The notes under the pieces are model-generated. The model did not search any database and was not told where the DNA came from. It was given only the letters and a program-made list of their open reading frames with translations. A program made the position numbers and the translations under genes. From Natrinema versiforme JCM 10478 (lineage in GTDB: Archaea; Halobacteriota; Halobacteria; Halobacteriales; Natrialbaceae), in contig NZ_AOID01000062.1 of NCBI RefSeq assembly GCF_000337195.1, forward strand, positions 16,447 through 80,446: a stretch of DNA of 64,000 bases. The letters run 5' to 3'. The first letter of the stretch is position 1; each line of letters starts with the position of its first letter. Shown here one piece after another: positions 28,836-37,590 of the stretch.

Positions 28836-29310
28836 GGACCGCAAGTACGCCGAAATGGTCGTCGTTGAAGAATACTGAGTACCCGGTGCGACTGACGACG
28901 TACTGTGATCGGTTTGACCCGCTCGCGGCTCGAGAACGGAGCGAACTGTCGAATTCGGTTGCGAGTAATCAGCGTGTACATCGGTTCAGTGGCTACTATC
29001 GCTCGAGAGCGGGATCCACCGAAGACTGTCGCCGCCCAACGCCGCGAGATCGGAGGTGAGCGGACACGCCGACCCCCGCCTTCTCGTTGGTTGGACGAGC
29101 AAGCGACGCCAGCCGAGTGAGGGGCTATTCGGTTAGGCTAATTAGTTAGACTAGCCGATAGAAAGCGCCATACGAACCGTTCGATGCGCGGACTGTTGGT
29201 TCCCGACCTCATTCGTCGGCCGCTCGGACAGAATGGTCAATCGGGGGTCAGGAATCCGCTACGCGAGGCGGCGAGCAAGACTTATACCTGACTGGCTAGT
29301 TAGTCAGTAC
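28836..29310. other. Intergenic region with dyads
   Basis: 475 bp with no convincing gene. At 29136-29156 GGCTA and TAGCC bracket an 11-nt core containing ATTAGTTAGAC, which is similar to the TetR-type sites at 29289 and 30602. A stretch at 28974-29001 resembles the right arm of the palindromic repeat family but has no matching left arm. A TATA-like CTTATACC at 29281-29288 serves the next gene. Confidence 0.45.
29289..29306. promoter_or_regulatory. Operator-like palindrome, site 1
   Basis: TGACTGGCTAGTTAGTCA, an imperfect dyad centred on CTAG, lies directly between the TATA-like box and the ATG at 29311. A site with 16 of 18 identical bases lies at 30602-30619 before the TetR/MATE genes. The TetR gene at 29860 lies between them and is the obvious candidate to bind both. 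Confidence 0.6.
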
Positions 29311-29751
29311 ATGGGCCAGGCACTATCGCAGAAACGACCGTGGCTCGCGGCACTCCTCGCAGCACTCGTGACCGGGCTCGGCCACCTCTATCTCCGGCGG
29401 TGGCGTCGCGCGATCGGATGGCTCGCCACGTCTTTCGTGACGACCGCACTATTCGTCGACCCGGCCGCATTCGACGCGTTCGTCGCCGGTAGCTGGGGCC
29501 GTGAGACGCTGATCGCGATCGCGCCGATGTTCGTTGTCATCGGCTTCAGTATCGTCGACGCGTATCTCCTCGCTCGAGTCCAAACCGACGACACTGTCAC
29601 CGACTCGAGCGACGGCACCGATGCGGACTCGGTCACGTGCCCCCACTGCGGGAACGACCTCGATCCCGACCTCGAGTTCTGTCACTGGTGTTCGAACTCG
29701 GTTGCGGATACCGATCGCGACCGCTCGGACCCGATAGACGAGGGTCGCTGA
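29311..29751 (+). CDS. Membrane protein with C-terminal zinc ribbon
   Basis: 146 residues from ATG 29311 (the upstream in-frame ATG at 29233 would read through the promoter). Two to three hydrophobic helices (residues about 10-95: GLGHLYLRRWRRAIGWLATS, then AIAPMFVVIGFSIVDAYLLA) are followed by an acidic linker and a CXXC-X10-CXXC zinc ribbon (TCPHCGNDL, EFCHWCSN). It has the layout of haloarchaeal TM2-like/zinc-ribbon proteins. The operator-like dyad over its start suggests control by the TetR at 29860. Function unknown. Confidence 0.65.
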   Translation: MGQALSQKRPWLAALLAALVTGLGHLYLRRWRRAIGWLATSFVTTALFVDPAAFDAFVAGSWGRETLIAIAPMFVVIGFSIVDAYLLARVQTDDTVTDSSDGTDADSVTCPHCGNDLDPDLEFCHWCSNSVADTDRDRSDPIDEGR

Positions 29752-29859
29752 CAATCACTCGGTCAGCCGACGGAGGTCTCGTCGCAGTGGGGTCGCGTTT
29801 CGGTTCGTATCGGAACTGTCTCGAGGAGAGTCCCGCGGCTGTCATAAGCGAGGCCGCGA

Positions 29860-30459
29860 TTAGGCGTCGCGCACCAAGACGGCGGTGACGTACTCGTCGG
29901 CGGTTCGTCTGGCCGTTTCGAGCGGTTCCCCGTCGTCCAAGACGACCGCTCGCGTTCGGGCCCCGTCGACGATCGTCATGAGCGCCCGCGAGACGTGATC
30001 GGCATCGACATCGGCGAAGACGCCCGCCTTGATTCCCTGCTCGATCACGGTCCGAAGCAGGTATCGAATGTACTCGTCGTTTTGCTGGAAGCGGTCGCTG
30101 AACGCGTCGTTGTAGGGGGCCTGACTCCGCATCTCTAGCATCGCGATCAGCAAGTCGTGGTGGTCTTCCGGGTCGATCAGCAGTTTGTCGAGCAGGAGGT
30201 CCAGCCGGTGTTCCGGATCGGTCGTTTCGACCTCGTGGATCGTGTCCTGAAATCGATCGAGGAGGTAGTCCAGAAACGCCGCGAGGAGGTCGTCTTTCGT
30301 CTCGTAGTGATAGTGGATCGCGGCGGTCGATTTGCCGTACTCGTCGGCGATCCGTTTGATCGTGAGCGCGGCGTACCCGTGTTTTCCCAGTGCCTGGTAG
30401 GTCGCACGCATGATCTCTTCGTTCGGATCCGAGGCGGGCCGTCCCGGCGAATCAGCCAT
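29860..30459 (-). CDS. TetR/AcrR-family repressor
   Basis: 199 residues from ATG 30459. The HTH (residues about 15-55: RATYQALGKHGYAALTIKRI and STAAIHYHYETKDDLL) is typical TetR, and the helical C-terminus forms a ligand pocket and dimer. It faces a plus-strand mini-TetR/MATE operon, and matching CTAG-centred dyads precede that operon and the gene at 29311. It probably represses an efflux module in the absence of a drug-like ligand. Confidence 0.88.
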   Translation of the reverse strand: MADSPGRPASDPNEEIMRATYQALGKHGYAALTIKRIADEYGKSTAAIHYHYETKDDLLAAFLDYLLDRFQDTIHEVETTDPEHRLDLLLDKLLIDPEDHHDLLIAMLEMRSQAPYNDAFSDRFQQNDEYIRYLLRTVIEQGIKAGVFADVDADHVSRALMTIVDGARTRAVVLDDGEPLETARRTADEYVTAVLVRDA

Positions 30460-30601
30460 TGCATCCCACCTTCGTTGTGGGGCGGATAATAGTTGTGACC
30501 CGCTCGTAGCCAGACGGGATGTTACCATCCGATTAGTCTACTTTCAGACGAACGGGGCTAACGAACCGAGAACGCTGATTCGGTAGCCTTCCAAAGATTT
30601 T

Positions 30602-30619
30602 TGACTGACTAGTTAGTAA
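30602..30619. promoter_or_regulatory. Operator-like palindrome, site 2
   Basis: TGACTGACTAGTTAGTAA, centred on CTAG, differs from site 1 at 29289-29306 by two bases. It is 16 bp before the ATG of the mini-TetR gene and covers the expected start of transcription, so bound repressor would block the MATE operon. Confidence 0.6.
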
Positions 30620-30635
30620 GTTCGATATCGATCGT

Positions 30636-30854
30636 ATGGACGACCCAACTACTGCGATTCTGAACACAGCGTATCAGGCCCTCTGTACGCATGGGTCCGC
30701 CGCGCTCACGGTCCGAGATATCGCCGCCGAATCGTCGATGAGCAAGGCGTCGAACCACTACCACTACGTCGGCAAAGACGATCCGTTCGTCGCGTTACTC
30801 GACTCTATCGAGACGGACCTGCTGGCCGAACCGGCGGCGGAGGGACGACAGTGA
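30636..30854 (+). CDS. Truncated TetR-type protein (DNA-binding domain only)
   Basis: 72 residues, ending in GTGA overlap with the MATE gene. It carries a whole TetR HTH (ILNTAYQALCTHGSAALTVR, SSMSKASNHYHYVGKDD) very close to that of the repressor at 29860, but stops where the ligand domain should start (LLDSIETDLLAEPAAEGRQ). It may be a deletion product of a duplicated tetR. If made, it could compete for the same operators without ligand control. This is inference. Confidence 0.65.
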   Translation: MDDPTTAILNTAYQALCTHGSAALTVRDIAAESSMSKASNHYHYVGKDDPFVALLDSIETDLLAEPAAEGRQ

Positions 30855-32323
30855 GCGACAGTCGCGGTCGTCTCGGGTCCCTGTTCAAGGGACGCGAGGA
30901 GTTCGATCTCACGGCCGGCGACATCGGAAAACCGCTCTTTTTCCTGTCGATGCCGATCGTCGTCACGAACCTCTTTCAGACGGCCTACAACCTCGCGGAT
31001 ACGTTCTGGCTTGGCCAGTACAGTACCGACGCGCTGGCGGCGATCAGTTTCGCGTTCCCGATGGTGTTCCTCCTCATCTCGCTCGGGATGGGGATCTCGG
31101 TCGCCGGCAGCGTCCTCGTCGCCCAGTACACCGGCGCTGGGGAAGAACGGGAAGCCGAGTACGCCGCCTCACAGACGGTCATCTTCGCCGGCATCGCCTC
31201 GGTCGTTCTCGGAGTCGTCGGCTACGCATTCGTCGAGGAGTTCCTGGGAGTCATGGGTGCCTCCGCCGACGTGTTGCCGATGGCGACGAGTTACATGGAG
31301 GTCATCTCGCTGGGGCTGCTGTTCATGTTCGGCTTTGCGGTCTTCATCGCGCTCATGCGGGGCTACGGCGATACGATCACGCCGATGCTCGTGATGTTCG
31401 GCTCGGTGGTTCTCAATATCATCATCGACCCGTTCCTGATATTCGGGTGGACGGTCGTCGAGAACGCACCGCTCGTGGGCACGGTCAGCTTCCCCGAGCT
31501 CGGAATCGAAGGGGCTGCGATAGCGACGGTGTTCTCCCGTGCGCTGGCGCTGGTCGTCGGCCTCGCGATCATGTTCCGTGGTACCCGTGGCGTGCAGATC
31601 AACCTCCGAGATATGGTGCCCAATCTCGGCTATCTCCGCCGTCTCGCTCGAATCGGGGTCCCGGCCTCCATCGAGGGGACCGGCCGGGCGCTGTCGATGA
31701 ACCTGCTGTTGTTCATCGTCGCGCTCTTTCCGGACACGGTCGTCGCCGCGTACGGAATCGGGACGCGTGTCTTCTCAGTCGTTTTCCTCCCCGCGATCGC
31801 GGTCGCCCGCGGCGTCGAGACGATGACCGGACAGAACATCGGTGCGAACAAACCCGAGCGAGCGGAACAGGCAGCAGCGCTCGCGGCGAAAACGCTCTTC
31901 GGCGTCCTCACGGGCGCGGGCGTTCTCGTCTGGTTCCTCGCCGCGCCGATTGCGGACGTGTTCACGACCGACCCCGCCGTCGTCGATATCTCCGCGACGT
32001 TCCTGCGTTACGTCGCGTTGACGTTCGGATTCATCGGGATCATGCGAGCCTACACGGGGAGCTTCCGCGGTGCCGGAAAAACGCTTACCGCGGCGGCGAT
32101 CTCCGTGCTAATGCTTGGTGTCATCCGCTTCCCGATCGCGTGGCTATCCGCCGGTTCAATCGGCGAAACCGGCATCTGGCTGTCCTTCGCCGTCTCGAAC
32201 GTCGCCGGCGCAGCGATCGCCTACGCGTGGTATCAGCGAGGCACGTGGCGCGAGAGCGATCTGACCGAATCCGCCGTCGACGTCGACGACACCAGCATCG
32301 ACGTTTCGACAACCCATGACTGA
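30851..32323 (+). CDS. MATE-family multidrug/metabolite efflux pump
   Basis: 490 residues with about 12 predicted helices in two repeats. MATE features include PIVVTNLFQTAYNLADTFWL in helix 1, GMGISVAGSVLVAQYTGAG, and the mirrored second half (GVPASIEGTGRALSMNLLLF, ARGVETMTGQNIGANKPERA). It exports cationic drugs or metabolites in exchange for Na+ or H+. The GTG start overlaps the preceding mini-TetR gene, and its own stop overlaps the next gene. Confidence 0.92.
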   Translation: MSDSRGRLGSLFKGREEFDLTAGDIGKPLFFLSMPIVVTNLFQTAYNLADTFWLGQYSTDALAAISFAFPMVFLLISLGMGISVAGSVLVAQYTGAGEEREAEYAASQTVIFAGIASVVLGVVGYAFVEEFLGVMGASADVLPMATSYMEVISLGLLFMFGFAVFIALMRGYGDTITPMLVMFGSVVLNIIIDPFLIFGWTVVENAPLVGTVSFPELGIEGAAIATVFSRALALVVGLAIMFRGTRGVQINLRDMVPNLGYLRRLARIGVPASIEGTGRALSMNLLLFIVALFPDTVVAAYGIGTRVFSVVFLPAIAVARGVETMTGQNIGANKPERAEQAAALAAKTLFGVLTGAGVLVWFLAAPIADVFTTDPAVVDISATFLRYVALTFGFIGIMRAYTGSFRGAGKTLTAAAISVLMLGVIRFPIAWLSAGSIGETGIWLSFAVSNVAGAAIAYAWYQRGTWRESDLTESAVDVDDTSIDVSTTHD

Positions 32324-33143
32324 CATGACTCGAAACGAGACGCTAGCCGACCGACGACTCGAGATCGACCGTCGACTCGAGGAGGCACTCGAGCCGGTCG
32401 AGCACAATCGGTTCGGCCCTGCCCGGACGTCGATTACGGAACGCGACGACAGGCGGTACGGCCAATTGGTGGCGCAGGTTCACGACTCGATCGCGGCGAC
32501 ACCGAATCGCGAGACCGTGTTGTCCGCGGCGACGGCGATCGAACTGTTCCGCGGGTACGCCCGGCTCCGGGCGCAATTGCTCTGTCGTCTCGGCGACGAG
32601 GACGCCTCGGTGCAGTGGGACGTGACGAGCGCGCTGTTGGCCTCCGACTACCTCTACACAACCGCGTACTCGACGCTCGGAAGCCTCGAGGACGACCGTA
32701 TCGGGTCATGTTTCGAAACGCTTGCGTCCGCCTCGGCCTCGATTATCGACGCATTGGGGACTGCCAAGAGCGAGTCGACGGGGCCGGCGACGGACTACTG
32801 TTCGCTGATCGACGAGACGGCTGGCTCACTCGGCCGCGGATCGGCCCGTATCGGTGCGACGCTTGCGGACATCGACGAGCAGTACAGCGAACACGTCGCG
32901 ACAGTGGGCCACGGGTTCGGAACAGTCAGTCGAATACAGTTCGTCCTCGCGTCCGACGCCGGCGCTCTCCAACCGGGTTCATCGTCACCCACGGTACGAC
33001 GACTCCGGCGGCACGCGACGCGGCGTCTGACCGAGGTCGAGCGGGCCCTCGACGAACTGTCGCCCGTCGCCGATGTCGCCCCCTTGCGAGCCTTCGTGAG
33101 GGAGGCTGCGCCGGACCGTCTGCCTAAACAATGTCGAGACTGA
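32316..33143 (+). CDS. Polyprenyl-synthetase-like helical protein (DUF7114-like)
   Basis: 275 residues (or 272 from the second ATG at 32325, two bases past the MATE stop). It is entirely helical and shares the general pattern of prenyl transferases: ATAIELFRGYARLRAQLLC, ALLASDYLYTTAYSTLGSL and a late helix DETAGSLGRGSARIGA. The two DDxxD metal motifs of active prenyl transferases are missing. It therefore seems to be a non-catalytic relative. The coupling to the MATE gene suggests a related role, but no function is known. Confidence 0.55.
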   Translation: MTDMTRNETLADRRLEIDRRLEEALEPVEHNRFGPARTSITERDDRRYGQLVAQVHDSIAATPNRETVLSAATAIELFRGYARLRAQLLCRLGDEDASVQWDVTSALLASDYLYTTAYSTLGSLEDDRIGSCFETLASASASIIDALGTAKSESTGPATDYCSLIDETAGSLGRGSARIGATLADIDEQYSEHVATVGHGFGTVSRIQFVLASDAGALQPGSSSPTVRRLRRHATRRLTEVERALDELSPVADVAPLRAFVREAAPDRLPKQCRD

Positions 33144-33999
33144 CTCGAATCGAGGTCCTGCCCGCTCGTGATAACAGGACGCCGAGGCAGTTCACAGACG
33201 ACTCAGGCCGTTTCCGACTGCTCTCCCCTCGAGCGACGATCGGTCTCAGTGAGCCACTCCCCCTCCGAAAGCTGATCCGCGATGTCGGTCAGCTGGCCGG
33301 GTAGGCAGTCGGTTCACTTTTTCACAGACCGAACCGCACGCAGTCACAGCACCGGTATACTGTGCCGACCATACTACCGAAGACACGTTCTACTGGGGAT
33401 CTCTCGAGCTATCGATAAATAGAGAGGTATACAGAAGTATACTAAATCCTAGTTTTCTATCGGATCCTGGAATCCACGTTTCGCGAATCGAAGTCGATGG
33501 CGACGATCTCCGGCGATGAATTTCGGAACGGAACCGACGAGAGACACGCCGCTTTGACGTTCCGCGCCGTGACCGTGTGTAGAACCACGAACGAAAACCG
33601 CAACGACGCCGAGTAAGGGGAATAGGCAGCGATTAGTTGCATTGCCGATCGGCTGTATGTGATCACTAGCGGTCAGCAGCGTAGCAGGCCACCGAATCGT
33701 CGGCCGGAACGCATCTGTGTGGGTTCCGTCTCCAGCCTGTCGGTTTACGTTCCTGTCGTACTCTGGGAGCATCGACTGCACCAGACCGATCGGAATCTCT
33801 CTGGAAACCAATCACTATTTGAGATTGGTAACTTCTGTATTGTGGGATGTCGATACGCAGTCACCTTGAGAAGGTCACGCACAGACAGCCGACCGAACCG
33901 GGTCTCTCGAGTCGGCGGTCGGTGCTTGCCGGCGACAGCGAAGATTTGGCCGCCCGGTTTCGATCGCGCCGAACAGCGTTCGGTGCCGCCCGAGCGCTC
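33144..33999. other. Gene-poor region between MATE cluster and IS element
   Basis: 856 bp with no supported gene. Open frames at 33449-33811 and 33457-33666 (minus) overlap in different frames and match nothing I know. A minus-strand frame ending near 33202 (PGQLTDIADQLSEGEW) has no start and looks like a relic. GTATAC occurs at 33424-33429 and 33435-33440. Confidence 0.35.
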
Positions 34000-34512
34000 T
34001 CAGCCGTCCAACGGCGACTCGGTGCCGCGGACGCTGTCGACGATTACGTCGCCGTCAGGCCGAGACGCGATCCAGAACAGTTTGTGGGCGGTGACCGCCT
34101 GCTCGAATTGCACGTCCGGCGTGGACCCCACGGCGATCTTCCGGAGCGTCCACTTGAATAGCGCGTTTTCGGCCTTCTCGCGGACCTGCTCGTCGGTGAG
34201 TTCGGACGGAACGACGAGGACGTCGTCGACGGTTCTCGAGACGGTCTCGGGGACCACGTCGGCCCGCACGGCGAGTCGACGAGCGCGGTCGACGCTGACG
34301 ACGTACTCGAGGTCTCAGTCCGCGATTATTGGTCGGTTGACCGTCACGACCGTGTCGTAGACGCGGTATGGATACGCGACCGCGCCGACGCGGCCGGTCG
34401 AGTCAACATCTTCGCGTGCTACTGTCGGCTCGATGACGGTCAGGTTCGAACGCTACCGGGTCTGTCCCGTGATGTCGGCGGTCTCGGCCTGCTGCCGACG
34501 CGTTTCGCTCAT
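34000..34512 (-). pseudogene. Haloarchaeal conserved protein with two in-frame stops
   Basis: One frame runs from ATG 34512 to TGA 34000 with no frameshift, broken by TAG at codon 20 and by a TGA later (about 34315). Segments between the stops are coherent: TADITGQTR, then SNLTVIEPTV, GRVGAVAYPYRVYDTVVTV, then VVSVDRARRLAVRADVV, FKWTLRKIAVG and DGDVIVDSVRG. The tnpB element at 34516 is inserted 3 bp before the ATG and has removed its promoter. It is best read as a gene lost after the insertion. The family is unknown to me. Confidence 0.6.
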
Positions 34513-34515
34513 TAT

Positions 34516-35970
34516 AAAGAGCAAGGAGAATACCCGCGCCTTTAGGCGCGGGATGAATCCGACATTCTGAGCGACAACCCACCGACGACACTCCAGCCAG
34601 ATATTCAACGCCCAGTCGTGTGTTTTAATAGGTCTCTTCTCATAACTAGTTATGGACCACAGACAGATGCTGGAGACGACCCGTACCTACGTCGCACGCA
34701 TCACGAATCACGAACAGGTTCGTGACGACCTTGACCAGTGTGGGTTCTCCGCATCCAAACTGTGGAACGTCGGTCGCTACTACATCCAAGGTCGGTGGGA
34801 CGACGACGACGAGATTCCCGACGAGGCCGAACTGAAATCGGAGTTGAAAGACCACGAACGCTATAGTGACCTGCATTCTCAGTCAAGTCAGCGAGTTCTC
34901 GAAGAACTTGCTGAGGCGTTTATCGGCTGGTACAACTCCGACGACGGTAACAACCCACCGGGCTACCGGAAACGTGGCGACGCCCACCCGCGTTCCACCG
35001 TCACGTGGAAGAAACGGGCTATCAAGCACGACGATAAGCACGGCCAACTCCGCCTCTCGAAAGGGTTCAACTTGAAAGAGAGTCGGTCTGACTTCATCCT
35101 CGCGGAGTACGAAACCCGCCCCGACGTAGAAGTCGAGAATGTCCAGCAGGTGCGTGCCGTCTGGAACGGAGACGAGTGGGAACTGCATCTCGTCTGCAAG
35201 AAAGAGATTCCAGTCGAAGACGCACCCGGCGACAAGACAGCGGGTATCGACCTCGGTATCACGAACTACCTCGCCATCGACTACGAAGACGGCCCTTCGG
35301 AGTTGTATCCGGGGAACGTGCTGAAAGAGGACAAGCACTACTTCACCCGCGAGGAGTACCAGACCGAAGGTGAGAACGGGCCGTCAAAACGTGCGCGGAA
35401 AGCCCGACAGAAACTCTCCCGACGCAAAGACCACTTCCTCCATACCCTCTCGAAACACATCGTTCAGCGGTGTGTCGAAGAAGGCGTAGAAGAGATCGCG
35501 GTTGGTGACCTCAGCGATATTCGTGAGGATGACAACGGTGACTCACGGAACTGGGGCCAGTCGAGGAACAAGAAACTCCACGGATGGGAGTTCGACCGAT
35601 TCGCTCGCCTTCTCGAATACAAGACCGAGGAACATGGCATCCTCGTTGACCGCGTAGACGAGGAGAACACGAGCAAGACGTGTTCGTGTTGCGGGCAGAT
35701 TCGTGACTCAAATCGCGTGGAGCGCGGTCTGTACGTCTGTTCGTCGTGCGGGGCGACGATGAACGCAGATGTGAACGGTGCGGTGAACATTCGCAGAAAG
35801 ATAACTCAAAGTCTCCCGACAGGGGATATGAGTAACGGCTGGTTGGCACAGCCCGGAGTCTTCCTGTTCGACCGCGAGAGCGGGTCGTTCAAAACGAGAG
35901 AGCAGGGAGTCTGCAAACCGTAATATCCCAACGCTTGGGATTCCTCCGCCTTCAGACGGAGGAGGATGTC
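34516..35970 (+). mobile_element. IS200/IS605-type element with tnpB only
   Basis: About 1455 bp. Left end: TTAT target (34512-34515), then GAGAATA and a hairpin at 34533-34552 with CTTTAGG loop. Right end: hairpin at 35943-35962 followed by AGGATGTCA. Joining the flanks gives a symporter stop codon (TGA), two bases and then the ATG of the small gene at 34512. So the element landed in the junction of an operon and nothing was lost. Its ends match the MITE at 4525. Confidence 0.85.
34652..35923 (+). CDS. tnpB: TnpB-family nuclease with altered RuvC-II motif
   Basis: 423 residues. RuvC motif I Asp200 (AGIDLG) and motif III Asp373 (MNADVNGAVNI) are present, with a zinc finger (CSCCG and CSSCG, Cys344-Cys366). 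The RuvC-II position reads IAVGDLSDI: the usual Glu is Gly285 with Asp286 next to it. Similar swaps are known in a rearranged TnpB group in which an alternative Glu may serve. It is longer than the other TnpB here and only distantly similar. No tnpA is present. Downstream sequence to 35970 should encode the guide RNA. Confidence 0.9.
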   Translation: MDHRQMLETTRTYVARITNHEQVRDDLDQCGFSASKLWNVGRYYIQGRWDDDDEIPDEAELKSELKDHERYSDLHSQSSQRVLEELAEAFIGWYNSDDGNNPPGYRKRGDAHPRSTVTWKKRAIKHDDKHGQLRLSKGFNLKESRSDFILAEYETRPDVEVENVQQVRAVWNGDEWELHLVCKKEIPVEDAPGDKTAGIDLGITNYLAIDYEDGPSELYPGNVLKEDKHYFTREEYQTEGENGPSKRARKARQKLSRRKDHFLHTLSKHIVQRCVEEGVEEIAVGDLSDIREDDNGDSRNWGQSRNKKLHGWEFDRFARLLEYKTEEHGILVDRVDEENTSKTCSCCGQIRDSNRVERGLYVCSSCGATMNADVNGAVNIRRKITQSLPTGDMSNGWLAQPGVFLFDRESGSFKTREQGVCKP

Positions 35971-36250
35971 AATCCTCACCCGAGTTCCAGTAATTGCTCT
36001 CTTCGACGTGGGCGCGAATGGTGTCCGTTTCCGTCACGGCTTTCGGATCGACATCGCGACCGCCGTCGGTCACGTACTCGGGCGTCCCGGTCGGATCGTC
36101 GCTGCTCGAGAGCGCCGAGAGCGGCTTGTTGAACGACTCGAAGTGGTCGTCGACGCCCTCCGGTGGCTTCGTCAGCAGTGAGACGACGATGAGCGTCGTC
36201 GTCGAGAGGATGAACGCGGGGAAGAGCCCGTAAACGGCGTCAACATAGGT
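35969..36250 (-). pseudogene. Sodium:solute symporter, C-terminal fragment
   Basis: About 93 residues remain. They hold the last membrane helix (LFPAFILSTTTLIVVSLLT) and the acidic tail typical of haloarchaeal SSS symporters (KPPEGVDDHF). The N-terminal 400 or so residues are missing and the sequence above 36250 does not continue the gene. Its stop codon lies at the right end of the tnpB element. It was the upstream partner of the small gene at 34000-34512. Confidence 0.7.
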
Positions 36251-36322
36251 GGCCCGCTCCGGTGAGGTGGGCTCCCCATCACAGTAGATAGTAGCACTGT
36301 TTTTCATCCAGAATTGTACATA

Positions 36323-37234
36323 TCAGTCAGCGATTCCGTATCGAGTGAGCTCTGCCCGAATCTCTTGGCGTTTCATCAGTGCGAACCCCACAACTATGAG
36401 GAGGAACCCTCCAACCATGGAGAACGTGATTGGCTCCCCGAATAGAAGCCACCCCGTAGTCGCGGCAACTACAGGAGACAGATACATAACAAGAGTTACC
36501 TCGAACGAGGGGCGACGCTGGAGCAATGAAAAATAGAGCAGATACGCAACGACTGTCGAGATGATACCGAGATAAACGACTGCCACGCCAGCAATCAGTG
36601 ACACCTCACCACTCCACGTCTCTCCAAATAGTGGGCCCAGGACGTGTAAGAGGACTGCACCGAAGGCCGCTGACCAAGCTGTTTGCACTGAACTGGTGAG
36701 TGACATGTCGGCGTATCGAATCAGCACACTCGACAGCGCGACGCCACCCGCACCCCCGAATAGAATGGCTTTGCCAAGCAGGCTCTCGGTGAACGTAATT
36801 GCTCCGGACGGAACCAGCATAACCACCACACCGACGAATCCGATTCCTAAACCAACGATCGAGAGAGGGCGAAGCCGTTCTTTGGGAAGAAGCACCCACG
36901 AGAACCCGGCTGTTAACACCGGAACGAGGCTAGTCATTATGCCCGAGAAAACGCTCGTCGTCAGGGCCTGGCCGATGTACCAGACACCGTTGCCGATTAC
37001 AGTCCACAACACGCCACCAGCAACGATCGCAAGCACGTCACCTTGTGAACGTGGCCACCAGTCTTCCCCCCGAAGGACGACGTACCCGATCATAATCAGG
37101 CTAGCCACGTCGAATCGCAGTGCCATCAACAGAAGCGGCGGGAACGTCGAAAGCCCGATTTCGGCAGCCGGAAAGATGGTACCCCATACCAGTGCGAGAA
37201 GCCCCAGATCCCGAACGTCTCTAACTGTCGACAT
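36323..37234 (-). CDS. EamA/DMT-family exporter
   Basis: 303 residues from ATG 37234 (the earlier ATG at 37297 gives a polar extension). About ten hydrophobic helices in two EamA repeats: LVWGTIFPAAEIGL at the N-terminus and a mirrored repeat VVMLVPSGAITFTESLLG. Members export amino acids or metabolites. GC is visibly lower here than in the phn region. It is the first gene of a set that includes proline racemase and an NSS importer. Confidence 0.88.
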   Translation of the reverse strand: MSTVRDVRDLGLLALVWGTIFPAAEIGLSTFPPLLLMALRFDVASLIMIGYVVLRGEDWWPRSQGDVLAIVAGGVLWTVIGNGVWYIGQALTTSVFSGIMTSLVPVLTAGFSWVLLPKERLRPLSIVGLGIGFVGVVVMLVPSGAITFTESLLGKAILFGGAGGVALSSVLIRYADMSLTSSVQTAWSAAFGAVLLHVLGPLFGETWSGEVSLIAGVAVVYLGIISTVVAYLLYFSLLQRRPSFEVTLVMYLSPVVAATTGWLLFGEPITFSMVGGFLLIVVGFALMKRQEIRAELTRYGIAD

Positions 37235-37590
37235 TCTATACTCTCCGTGATTTTGTAACCGGATTAGCTCTCCACAGTCTGATGATAGACTCCACACCGC
37301 GCCATTGTCCCGCGAGTTGTACTCGAGTTGTTGACGTACTCATTCGACTGACAGCCACCTGTCGTAATTGTCACACACGGTCTTGAAAATATCGAAGTTG
37401 GCGGATGTGTTCCGAAAATAATACTCAACCGGATGTGCAATGTCACGTCTGGAGAACCGCACCTCCTTCAACTTGTGGTAGCGCGGAGTCCCCACCCTCA
37501 AGGAGCAACGCAACGAGCGAACGCAAGTGAGTAGCGCAGTAGGGTGGGATAGTTGACTCCGAGTTTCTCAGGCTTGGTGTAATATCGAGT
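37235..37590. other. Intergenic region, probable IS1341-type end remnant
   Basis: 356 bp. At about 37490-37550 the sequence has the layout of a tnpB right end: CCCACCCTCAAGGAGC, an AACG-rich stem and GTAGGGTGGGATAGTTGAC. The frame leading into it carries a degenerate TnpB-like tail (NRTSFNLW). No intact tnpB is present. The rest is AT-rich with no gene. Confidence 0.35.

Noticed and set aside
28974-29001. A third copy of the palindromic repeat family
   Set aside because: Only the right-arm pattern is similar; no left arm or 11-nt loop is found upstream, so it is at best a decayed half.
33449-33811. A 120-codon minus-strand frame after the MATE cluster
   Set aside because: A second open frame overlaps it, neither has a family match or a clear promoter, and the tract is gene-poor.
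34000-34512. Stop-codon recoding (selenocysteine or pyrrolysine) in the small gene
   Set aside because: Two different stops, no helper structure seen, and the gene lost its promoter to an insertion; simple decay explains it better.
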